NCBI GenBank assembly: GCA_951640165.1
Contig: OX621257.1
Span: 7,575,201-7,639,200, forward strand
Reading direction: 5' to 3'
Length of the DNA stretch: 64,000 nucleotides
DNA from: Pseudoips prasinana
Taxonomy: Eukaryota > Arthropoda > Insecta > Lepidoptera > Nolidae
Every line of letters begins with the position of its first letter. The stretch's first letter is position 1. The notes beneath the pieces were generated by a model, which did not search any database, was not told the origin of the DNA, and saw nothing but the letters and a program-made list of their open reading frames with translations. Positions 36,101 to 48,100 of this stretch are shown here, one piece after another. Position numbers and translations under genes: made by a program.

Positions 36101-39100
36101 CGGATCCCAGAGCACGACTAACCCGTCATTACACCGAAGACATCCTGGAAGTCAGCCTGTACGAGATTAGAATGGCTCTCAGACAACATAAGAACAACAA
36201 GGCGCTTGGTGAGGATGTAGTTACAGCAGAGCTTCTGAAGGCGGGTGGTACACCAATCCTACGGGCCCATCAGAACTTATTTAACTCCGTCATACTAGAT
36301 GGTCAAACTAACAACAACTCCACAAGCATGGCAACAAAGTGTGATGGTGCTCTTCTTCAAAAAGGGTGACAAAACCCTATTGAAGAATTATAGGCCGACA
36401 CTGCTGAGCCATGTTTACAAGTTGCTTTCGAGGGTCATTACGAATCGTCTCGCACGCAGGTTTGATGACTTCCAGCCTCCCGAACTAACTGGTTTCTGAA
36501 AAGGCTTTAGCACCATAGACCACATACATACGCTGGGGCAAGTTGTGTAGAAGGCCGAAAAGTATAACAAGCCACTGTGTTTACCGTCTGTGGAGTGTGA
36601 GAAAGCCTTTGATTCTATCGAAACCTGGGCCGTGCTCAGGTCTCTCCAACGGTGGTAATCGACTACCGGTATATCGAGGTATTAAAGTGTTTGTATGAAA
36701 ACGCCACTATGTCAGTGCGACACCAGGACTACAATTCGAAACCTATCCACTTACAGCGAGGCGTGAGACGGGGAGATGTTATATTTCTGAAACTGTTCAC
36801 CACTGCATTGGGAGATGTCTTCAAGCTTCTGGACTGGAAAGGCTTTAGCAATGTCAATGGCGATTATATCACTCGCCATCGATTTGCCAATGAGCAGTCA
36901 TGGCTGAGACCATGGAAGATCTCGGTACAATGCTCGATGACCTCAGCAGAGTTTCTCAACAAGTGGGTCTGATAAATGAACATGGATAAGACGAAAATCA
37001 TGTCAAACGTCCATATTGCACCCACTCAATTGAAGGTTGGAGACTAGGACATACCATCCAACAAGGTAGGTCCAACTTCGAAAAGGAGATCAATTGTAGA
37101 ATCCAACTCGGATGGGCAGCGTTCGGGAAGCTACGTAACATTTTCTCTTCCAAAGTACCGCAGTTTCTCAAGTCGAAAGTCTTCGACCAGTGTGTGTTGC
37201 CAGTGATGACTTACGGAACAGAGACGTGGTCGCTCACTATGGGCCTTATTAGAAGGCTCAAGGTCACCCAAAGAGCAATGGAGAGGGCTATGCTTGACGT
37301 TTCCCTGCGGGATCGAATCAGAAGTGTCAAAATCCGCAGGCGAACCAAAATCATCGACATAGCCCGAAGAATTGCAAAACTGAAGTGGCAGTGGGCGGGC
37401 ACATAGTTTATAGACCCGACGGCCGTTGGGGCAAAAAGGTTCTCAAGAGGTGACCACGAACTGGAAGAGGAGAGAGTGTGGGCAGGCCCCCTACAAGATG
37501 GGCCGATGATCTTGTGCGGGTCGCTGGGTGCGAATAGCGCAAGACCGGCAATTGTGGAGTTCGGCTGATATGATAAAGATGATAATGTATATTTTTTAAG
37601 GATGTGGCATGATAAGTATCTGATAACAATACACCTTTTATAAACTTTTCTATTTATTCCTTAATATAACTTTATTAATATCATAATACAGCGTTTATTT
37701 CATATGTGCCCATCAAAAGGTAAAAAAATATCAAAGTTATAATAACATACAAAGCCACTAAATTTTACATTTAAAAATATTTCGAGTATGATAAATTCAA
37801 TAACTGCACTTATTTCACCTAATTTGACTCTACCACATGTATTTAGCTTGTAGGAAAACTAAATAAATAGCCGAAATAAGTAGCTAATTGCAGTTACGTT
37901 ATAAAAACAGTTGTGGCAAAATTAAACAACTTGATTTTTTATTTGTTATTTAGTTATAGGTAAAGATAGAGTTCAGTTTATTAAAGCATAATGTGAAAGG
38001 TTATCAGGTCCACAAAATATAAAATCGCCGACGGCAAAATTGTCCCACATTTTCTTACAAATGAACAATAACTAAAAAAAAAACACTAAATCGCGTTTAT
38101 CTCAGAACTACAAAATCAGAGTTATTTAGTTTTCCAACTACGGGGACGATATATACAATTGTATGTACGGGGAGATGTGATTTTAGAGTACCTACAATGT
38201 GACGCAGTCTGCGTAAGTGTGCGTAAGCTTTATCTATTTCCCGATGAATACGATACAATGAGAGGGGTTTTTACGGCACACACACACACACATAAAAGTA
38301 ATGAGACATCTATCTCGGATGGTTCGGATCAAGATGATCGAACACGCCAATTGAATCAAGCTACCATTATATACTAAAGTGTTGACAGCGTGTAATCCCT
38401 GTATGTGTAGACTGTCTAAACAAGCGGGCATGCGATAAGTCATGTGTGGGAGATATCTGTCTGCCCAACGTGGGTCACGTTCAAGTGAATAAAGGGCAAA
38501 GATCTCTTCGCAGACAGACTCTCTCATCCAACGCGGGACGCGCTAGAAGCAAGCCTACTGTTACAGCATTTTGAGCATACGTCTGTGATCGGCCCATATT
38601 ATAAATCACCGAAACATACCCTATACTCTAACTATTATGGCTATAGATTACTTAGATCTAGCAACTATCCGAGTATTCTCATATTCACACACACACACAT
38701 GTACGCATACACGCATGTTACGACTTAAATTATCGAGTAGATAGATTTAAGCTACCGAAACATTTCTCTCAGATAACGTGAATAACTGCGAGAGCTCAAA
38801 GTAATTGCCATTAGCGTAAAATTAATAAAATCTCATATAACTGAATTACTGAGTTAATTCACAATCACATGAGTGAGATTTTACAATCAACAGTATCCGA
38901 ATATACATATATATATGAATCAACTATTTCTGACACACTCTTGATGACACATGACCTTGACAATGACCCTGAGACTATGAAATAAATAAAATAACTGATG
39001 TTAATAATTCTAGGAAATCATGGTTAACTCATCATAACTCGTGAGACTAATTGCATTGATAATATTACTTTACAAATTATTACGAGCTATGTTAAGATTA

Positions 39101-42100
39101 AGTAGACAGTAGTTTTGCATTTTCCGCTTCATCCTACAGGACTCGTGTGATAACCATTTTCCGGCATATACACGCGGTAGCTGAAACCCGGGGTAAGTTG
39201 TAGAAAATAGCCCTTATATTATTTTATTTTCACGAATCATAACTGAAACTTGGAGCCATATACTGTGTTTAACAACAATTCGAACTAGGATGTTTATTTA
39301 CAGCACTTTTCTTTTAAAACGGCATTAATTAAATTTATAAAAACTAAGGTATGAATATAGGATGTATTAGAATATTATGTTTATTTAATCTAGACGATCA
39401 CGCGCCCTATAAAACTTCATAGACGATCATGCCCAACTAAACTAACTTAATATTAAACTAATTATACCAAAACCTTACACTAGTTTATCAGCAGAGGCAA
39501 GAGGTAGGAGGCAGACTTCACGACAGTCTTCCGACAGGGGGGGGGGGTGGGTTATTACAAATTGCGTTAAACTTTCTAAATTAAACCCTATATGTTAATC
39601 CAGCTAACAGCTAACTCCATGACAAATTTTATTAAAATCGCTCGAGCTGTTTAGACGTGAAGAACCTAACACAAACTTTCTAGAGTCTAGAGTGAAGACA
39701 AACAGACATGTTCATGCACAAAATATCTGTCCTGGATGAGAATCGCACCCACTACCTCCGGCGTGACAAGCAAGCATTTGCCAACAACGCCAACAGGCCC
39801 GTCAAATAAATTAATGTCTCCTTCGAGCACTCGACGAGTTAGCATCCCTTGAGAATGGTCCGTGGAGGACCGAAACACGTGTTGGGTATCGTACTGGCGC
39901 ATGTAATTTGCTTTTTTATATTGTCCTTCTTGCATGTGCACATTTTTGCGGGCGGGAGGGCGGTGCAAATTGCATCCCGGAATGATTAAACTGACAATTA
40001 GCGGAATTAACACTACATATTGATTTTGTATTTTGATTTAAATTAATGTCAACGAAACTATGCAGGGGGTCGGCCGCCTAAGTCACTCACACAATCATCG
40101 TGATCTGGATCGACATTCAAGTAGGTGAAGGTTAAAAATGACTAACTCATTCAATCGGCTTCCGTGAGCACATGTGACGTCAATGGTCTGGAATCGATTT
40201 TATACTTATATGAATGCCTATCACGATCACGATGATCGGCTTCATAGACAGTAGCCCCCCAGACCCAACTGACAAATTAAAGTAAAATATATTTTCAGTC
40301 TTTGACACTTAAGCCGTTCACCTTCACTGAAAAAAAATATATTTCATGATACGTACCTGAATCCGTTGTTCCACATTCATTAGTCACAGTTTTGGGATCA
40401 TAGTGTTTGAAACATATGTATGGATGTGTTTTCTTACAATTGGTATCCGACAACTCTCCCATTACATTTAAAGTCAGACAAGCTTCATCATCATCCAAAT
40501 TATTAGGTTGACTGTCAGCCCATACATGATGAAATTGTGTTAACATTATGCCTGTAACAAATCCATAGTTAGAGATTTTACTTTTGTTTCCATACAACTA
40601 CGGACACCACGTTTTTTAAACGTGCATTTATCCTACAGAGCAGTTTGGTGTTTGTTTGGATCGATACAAACGCGATGCTAACGAGCGTCTGCCAAATCGC
40701 CAACCCGTCTGCCAAAAATGGCGATTATGGCCTATGATGGGCTATGATGACCTATGCCAGCTCAGTCTTCGCTCACGCCAAAGATAGGTTCATCCATCTC
40801 ATCCAAGTAGTCCAGAATAGATTCATACGACGAGCCGCGGGCGCACCATGGTTCGTCCGCAATAAAAGCCTCCATGCCGACCTCCAATTGCCTACCATCA
40901 ATCATTGGATGAAGCAAACGTCCAAACGGTACTTTGACTCTGCCACTCACCATCCAAGTCCTTTGGTGGTACAGGCGGTCAATTACACCCCTCTCCGACT
41001 CTCAATTAAGCACCGTCGTCCCAGGCACGTCTTAGACGACCCGGATGACGAGATCACTGTTTACCTCAATCAGATCAAGTCAATCAGAGACTCTCGCAAC
41101 ACTGCACACCAACCGATACTTCGTACTCACCGGACAAGAGTACGACCGCGAACGCGTCGCGACCACCAGCGTCCTCCATGACCCTTAGTTTGCATTCGAT
41201 TCGATGAAATCTCTCCGGACCTAACCCAGAAGAGCAGCCCGCGTTGTGTATTAACGTAGAGCGAAAGTTGCACAAAACATCCCTAAAATGATACGCCCTC
41301 TTGCATCTCCCCGCCAGTAACCGCCCAGAGTCGAGTTTCGAATCCCAAAGGGGGTGCCCTCCGGCGTGGGTACTTAGTTTGTAGTTTTGATTTGCTAGAC
41401 GGTTAGAGCCCACGCTCACCTCTATAGTCCGGTGAAGCAGTGAAAGTCGTCAGGCTAACTGCATACGCCATGTTGAAAAAGAAAAAAAAGAACACTCTGC
41501 TGTGGTTGATTTTTAAATAACCTCGGTCTGAATCACGGGTTTGATTTTATTTTCAAACCCGTCGTCAACATCTTGTTTTCACGAATTTGGATCTGATACG
41601 GATCCAACGAAGTGCGAAACCGAACCGAAATCTGAAGATATTATCTTATACGTTACGAACTTACCCCATGAACTGTAATGTATGTAAACTTACTCACATG
41701 CAGGAACACAAGATTAAGATAGTAATACTATCCAAATTTATAATGCAGTATTAATCTTTAATCGTGTGCACTTAAGCGTGAGTTACAAGAGTTGCAGTGT
41801 TGCAGTGTTGGAAATGATAGGATAGGTCCCAAATAAAATGCCACTATTGCTTGTTGCATCTTTTAACGTGTGCGGTTGAGGTTGATTTACAAGTGTTCCA
41901 GTATTGCCAATGGTAGGATAGGTCCCAAATGAAATGCCACCATTGCTTGTTGCCTCTTTAAGCGTGTGCGGTTGAGGTTGATTTACAAGAGTTGCAGTGT
42001 TGCCAATGGTAGGAAAAGTTTCTAAATAAAAAGCCACCATTGCTTCTTGCATCATTCAGCGTGTGCGCTTGAGGTTGATTTACAACAGTTGCAGCAGTGA

Positions 42101-45100
42101 TAGGGGTGGCATGACTTCAAATAAACTGCCATATTAAGTATAAACAAAATAATTGTATGAATGCTCACCATCAACAGTGTAATATTCTCCTTTAGAGAAA
42201 GTCGAATGAAGCCCTGTGAATAATACCTGTTGTCGAAGCAGCACAGGTTTCATAATTTGCAACATTTTTGATAGCATATTGGGAGATGTTGGTGAAGCTA
42301 ACATGGCCCCTGAAATTTGACAATAATTAAAATTCTATACAAGTATCGAGAAGAATTTGAAATTTGTAAATTTATAATAGGTAACAAATCGTTTGGTTAA
42401 CAATCGACGTCGGTGCGTGAGTACAAGTCGCATTTGGCCCTTTGTTTACAAAGACACTTAAAATAGTTCTTACCCTCTGCTGCACATTTTAAGAAAGCAT
42501 CCTGCCAGGACGCAGGTATTTCATGATATTTAAGCCATCCGTTCGTCAGGTTACTGAATTTGTAGTCACATCTGAATGTGACCTCAGTATCTAAAAAATA
42601 AACATTGGTATTTGACAAGTTTATTGTGACCTTTCTAAGGTCGCAATAAACTTGTCAACTTGTCATTATACTCACCTAGTCGATGGTGAGTAGACGTGTC
42701 GGTATGTTTTGATGCACAGACGCCAGCACATCAAGCTACCCAAATCTGTCATATTTCCCCAATTGAAAGTGAACGTTATGATTTTGTGATAAAGTTGAAA
42801 ATCTATAAAATAAATTTGACAGATTGGGGTTGCTGGATGTGCTCGCGTCTGTTAGTGATAAATCTTTCTAAAGATTTATCACTAACAGTTTAAGAGAAAC
42901 GTAGAGGTCAAACATACAACGTGTAACATTGAGTAGTTGTTGAATTTGCTAACTTCTATCGGTAGATACTCTTAACCTTTTAACTGGTAGTAGAGAATTT
43001 TCAAAGTTTCAGATTTTCATTATTACAAACCAAGATTATTTAAAATATGAGGGCAACTATATGGCCACTACCATTTAGAGTTATTGTTACTTGCTGCTAC
43101 GGAACCCTTCATGGGTGAGTCCGACTCTCACTTGGCCGCTTTTTTTATATAGATAAAGAACTAAATGAACTATCATAGACTACAAGTTTTTATCGATTTA
43201 AATTATCTTTACAATTTATGTTTTATCTCTTAACTGCCTTTACCTCCTTTTTCAAAACTCCTTAATTCAATAGATGTATAATATTTTATATGTATAGTAT
43301 ATTATTATAGTATAGTATTATTAGTATTTAAAATATAAGTATGTTTACGCAAATTGTATATAAGTACATAACTTTGAATACTTGTCTGTACTTGTGTGTT
43401 TTCCTTGTCCACCCAACGGTTGTCTGGTTGAGATTGCTACAAAGCGATAAGACCGCCGATTGTACTTGTATTTGCTTATTTGTAAGTCATGTATTGTTTT
43501 TTTACCCGACTGCGGGACGCAAAGGGTAATGTGTTTATCAGGCTATGTATGTATGTATGTTCCTTTGAAGCACTATACAGACCAAACGCCTGGGCCGATT
43601 TTAATGACGTCAATCGATTCCTTTCAGTCCGGAAAGTGTCACTAAAGACATGACGTTAGTGAAAATTCAATATGGCGACTACTGGACGCCATTATGTGAA
43701 AATTAAAAAAAATAAAGTCAACAAACTATGTCATGTGGGGTATCGTTGAATAGGTGTTTAAAAAATATTTTTAGTTTTTTTTCAACATTTTTCGATTAGA
43801 TCGGCCGTTTAGGAGCTATATCGATTTAAAGTTGCGTAACAACTATTCTCACATATAGGTTTTAAAACAGTAGAACTTTTACGATGAAAAGACGAAAACT
43901 TCGTATGACTGTGCATTCACATTGTTGATGGACATATACTAAAGTATCTATTAGTTATATTGGACTACCTAGAGTATCTAACGTCTAACACGGTCGCCCA
44001 TCTCCAACTTCAAACGATTTAGTACTTAACTTCACTTGAAAAACTATATATAGGTAGGTACTTACCGAAATCGAATTGTTGTAAATGCAATGACAAAGAT
44101 ATAAAGAACAACGTCCCTTTGGTTGGTGTGAGAATCGAACTAACAACAAATGAATTTCATGCGCTTTGTGGACAAGGTAAAATTTAAAGAAAAATATTAC
44201 CTTTAATATTATGTTGGGGTGTAACTGTACACAAGTTGCAAGGGACAATTTTGAATCGAGCCGTTGTCGATCTCAGTTCGTGCATTTTAATTTTGAATTG
44301 AATAGAATTTTTAATTTTTCTTAAAGCCAGGTTAAGTCTTTAGATGGTTTAATTATTAGTACTCTGTACCACCGCAAGCTACTAAACAATCTTCATGATA
44401 TCAAATCTGTCAATGAAATCACGAGATTGCGAAATTTGCAGTCATATAACAATAACAATGACTGACTTATCTCTCAGCTTAAAGAGCTGCTTGTATTAAC
44501 GTGATATTTGGCCCGGATGTTTATTTATTCATTATCATATCACAGATTAAAAAAATATAGATTAAAAAGAAAACAGTAAAAGAAAAAAAAATGCCATTCT
44601 TGAAAGTGGAACTCTAATTAAATATTGCCAATCAGACTATCTCGTAAATAAGCATGGACTCTTTTTCTTTTCTATATTAATGTCATACCAGATATTTATA
44701 ACTCATTATACATGCACTTTGTTTGCAGACGACATCCCTATAGTTTTGGCATAGAATCTGTTAAATAACTTTGACATAGAGATAAATAATACGATATAAA
44801 TTAATTCGCTTCATAAAAATAATCTGACCGCGAATTTGAGCAAAACACACATTATTAAATTTTTGAGCAAAAGAAGTAAATCATATTTACTAAATATAAA
44901 ATACAATGGTCATAAATATATAGTATAATTAATAAAGTAGTTGTAGAGTGCGTGAGCGGGAACCTGAGCGATTTCTTCAGAAACTTGTTCAGAGTACTTA
45001 GAGAGAAAACGTACTAAAAGTCCTGATGTCCAGGATGTGAGGCGGAGGAAGGGGAGGGGGACAAAGACCTCAATTTTAGGTTTTACGCTAATATTTCAAA

Positions 45101-48100
45101 AATGGTGCGTTTTAGCAAAAATGTTCTAAGATGAAATGAAAGCTTTTAAAATTTTCTATAACTTTGATTAACTTTGATACTTTTCCATATCCCATCCGTT
45201 TTCGAACTACTGGCTCTGGAAAAGTGCAAATGAAAAAAAATTTTGAAATATTCGTTTCTAAGTCCAATTCTGTGAATGATTCACATTTTTATTCTCTTGG
45301 GTCGTGAGGGTCCTGGCAAAAGGTCGTTTTCTGTGGTTTCTTCTTCCTCGCCTCTTAGTGGCTGTGTGGTAACGGCCTAGAGAATATCGCCACCCCCTCT
45401 CATCCTGCGGGGGGACGTAGAAGTCGTTCCGAGGGAATATATATACCAGAGAATGGGCAGCAGTGTTCTCATGAGTACCAATGTCTACCTTACTGCGATC
45501 ACCAACCCGTTTGCCAAGCGTGGAGATTATGGCAGATCCCTCAAATGAAGGACACAATTGTTTAATTGTGTCCTTCATTTCCCCCAGTTCATGGCCCCCA
45601 GTCTCCGGCAGCCCTGCTATTCCCAACCGTGGTAACAGCCGTGGTTACGGCAGGGCAGGGGGTGTTAAGAATCCCCGGCAGATTAAGCGTTACCAAAACC
45701 GACGACCTCTGGCCCTGGCAATATACAAAACACGCACGCTGCGGACCGACGAGAAGATGATCGAACTGGAGGAAGAATTGAGGAGGTTACATTGGGACAT
45801 AATAGGATTATCTGAAGTCCGAAGAGAGGGGGAGGACACGATAATCCTGTAATCCGGGAATCTGCTCTATTTCTGGAAGGGCGATCAACTGTCCCAAGGT
45901 GGTGTTGGGTTCATAGTCCACAAGTCCCTCGTCCACAACATAGTGAAAATCGAAAGTGTGTCGACTAGGGTTGCGTACCTTATACTCAATTCTGAGTATA
46001 CCCAGCAGGTCATGTTGAGGATATTTCTAGAGCCATACATACCTTGAACTCTTATTTCACTGTGGTCATGGGGGACTTTAACGCGAAGCTGGGTAAACGA
46101 TTCGGGAATGAGCTGAGAGTGGGGCAATTTGGAACTGGAGACCGGAATCCCGGGGCCAAATGTTGGCCGACTTCATGGAGAAGTAGGGACTCTTTATGAC
46201 GAACTCCTTTTTCAAGAAGCCGGAAAACCGCAAATGGACCTGGGTAAGCCCCGATGGTAAAACAAAAAACGAGATAGACTTTATCTTGTCGACGAGTAGA
46301 CAGATTTTCAATGACGTCTCAGTAATCAATACGGTTAAAACCGGGAGCGATCACAGACTAGCGAGAGGCTCATTGAACCTAAATGTCAAGCTCCAGAGGT
46401 CCCGACTGATAACGTCTACGCTCCGACCTTTACCCATCCACATCCAAAACCCTGAACCCTTTCAGCTCGAACTCCAAAACCGTTTCAAATGCCTAGCAGA
46501 TTGCGAGGAAGTGAACTCATACCACGCCAGGCTCGTAGAAGCTGTCCATACGGCTGGGTCTAAGGTCTTCAAGGCCCACCGTACAAACAGAACCAAAAAG
46601 ATCCCTGCAGCGTATGGACGAAAGACGGAAAATGGTTCTGACATCCTCTGATCATGCTACCAGATACCGGCAGCTCAACAGACAGATCTCAAAGTATTTG
46701 ACTCGCGACACGCGTCAATTTAATACAAATTGTATTAAAGAAGCCATTGAGCGGAACAAAGGCTCTAAAGTGTTTGCAAGAGAACTGTCTGTTGGACATA
46801 GCCAACTGATGAAGCTGAAGGCTGAGGATGGTAGAATCGTCACGTCTAGACCTGAGTTGCTGGGAGAGATCGAGAGGTTCTACGGACAGCTGTATACGTA
46901 AACCCAGTCACCTGTGAGAGATTAGTATGGTTCTCGAACAGCTTAAGAACAACAAGGCGCCTGGTGATGATGGGGTTACGGCAGAGCTTCTGAAGGTGGG
47001 TGGTACACCAATTTTCACGGGCCCTTCAGAAGTTATTTAACTCCGTCATACTAGAAGGTCAAACGCCACAAGCATGGTACAGGGGTGTGGTGGTGCTCTT
47101 CTTCAAAAAGGGCGATAAAACCCTCTTGAAGAATTACTTTGAGAAGGGTCACTTTTGCTGGTGCCCCATACCATTTCAGGAAGCTCAATTCTTCTGCAAC
47201 ATTACTTTGGCTGGAGCTTGGGTTGTAAAAGATCTTTGCTGCTTCCTGAATAATTTCTGAATTTAAATACAATTTACAGAAACCCACCTTGCTTCTTCTA
47301 AACGTTGCTGATGTTGTATCGTAGCTGGTAAATGAGTGTAAGAAGAGGATGTGTTCATATCCATGCTATTGCATCTCAGTTTTTGTTATTCATTCATTCA
47401 TCATCATTTTGCAGTTTTAGCCAGTAAGGTTGCGTTTCCTACAGTGAGCATTGAGAGAAAAGCAATCTTGATGATGTTTTTCCCGCCTAAGCTCAGTTAT
47501 CCGCTGTTACAAAAAAACGCGATATCTTACTGTTACCGCCCTTATCACGTGGAGGTACTCCCAGCTTATGTTAAAATAAATTTAGAGATAACTCGGGCAT
47601 CAGGTAATGGTCATCACGCTGAATAACTCATAATCATCTTGTTCCCACTAATATGCTAGTGGGTATGGTTTCCGCACTTGGTCCCGATGTGGACCATTGT
47701 ACGTGAGCCATGACAGATTCCATCCAGCACACCTCCCTCCAGAAGCATATCAGGTCTCCTAAACTTCTCAAGGCATCTGTAAGAGTTATTAGAAATATGA
47801 AAAAGTATATGAGATCAAAGTTATAGTGAATTTTGTAAGCTTTCACTTTATCTTAGATTATTTTTTGCTAAAACGCACCTTTTTAAAGATATTAGCGAAA
47901 AACCTAAAATTGAGGTCTTTGTCCCCCTCCCCCCTCCTCCCTCCGCCTCACCTCCTAGACGTCAGGACTTTTAGTATGATTTCCTTCTAAGTACTCTGAA
48001 CAAGTTTCTGAAAATATCCCTTAGGTCCCCACTCATGCATTCTATACCCTCCTTTGAGTTATTCCTTAATCGGACTAATAACAGTTGATCGTTATTGTGA

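Larger units (their letters stand above)
34783..37590 (+). mobile_element. RTE-clade LINE, copy B (decayed)
   Basis: It is collinear with copy A from the leader (gctaaaaacccccggcagac) to the tgatatgataaagatgat end. It carries many stops, indels and a SINE insertion, and it sits inside the CCCCGTAGTTGG transposon. Confidence 0.85.
33899..38154. mobile_element. 4.26-kb DNA transposon with CCCCGTAGTTGG-type terminal inverted repeats
   Basis: The left end ATATATCGTCCCCGTAGTTG and the exact inverse at 38154 pair over about 40 bp, with one interior triplet change. Subterminal copies of ggaaaactaaataa(ctc) lie at about 34112, 34244 and 37854, and looser taaataactt words lie between. The interior holds a short Lys-rich or acidic frame at about 34460-34740 and a nested RTE copy. 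The superfamily is not recognised; target duplication is ambiguous because the flanks are TA-rich. Confidence 0.7.
45383..47137 (+). mobile_element. RTE-clade LINE, copy C, with leader but lacking its 3' part
   Basis: The leader (accccctctcatcctgcggg, gtagaagtcg) precedes the ORF. The 3' side stops at aagaattac within the RT and switches to unrelated sequence. It therefore lacks the 3' end needed for target-primed insertion, which points to later loss by deletion or rearrangement. Confidence 0.85.
44943..48051. mobile_element. DNA element with ~250-bp terminal inverted repeats
   Basis: The left (44943-45195) and right (47795-48051) ends are imperfect inverse copies. Shared words, in the left orientation, are cagaaacttgttcagagtac, aaaagtcctgatgtc/acgtct, acaaagacctcaattttagg and gtgcgttttagcaaaaa. 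It interrupts one LINE reading cleanly. The interior holds an RTE copy (45383-47137) and about 650 bp of other sequence. I see no transposase catalytic motif. Confidence 0.7.

Noticed and set aside
43985..44248. 87-codon minus-strand frame as a possible upstream lectin exon
   Set aside because: It has no signal peptide, no donor in a fitting phase, and no CTLD-like residues. The 51767-51818 exon fits much better.
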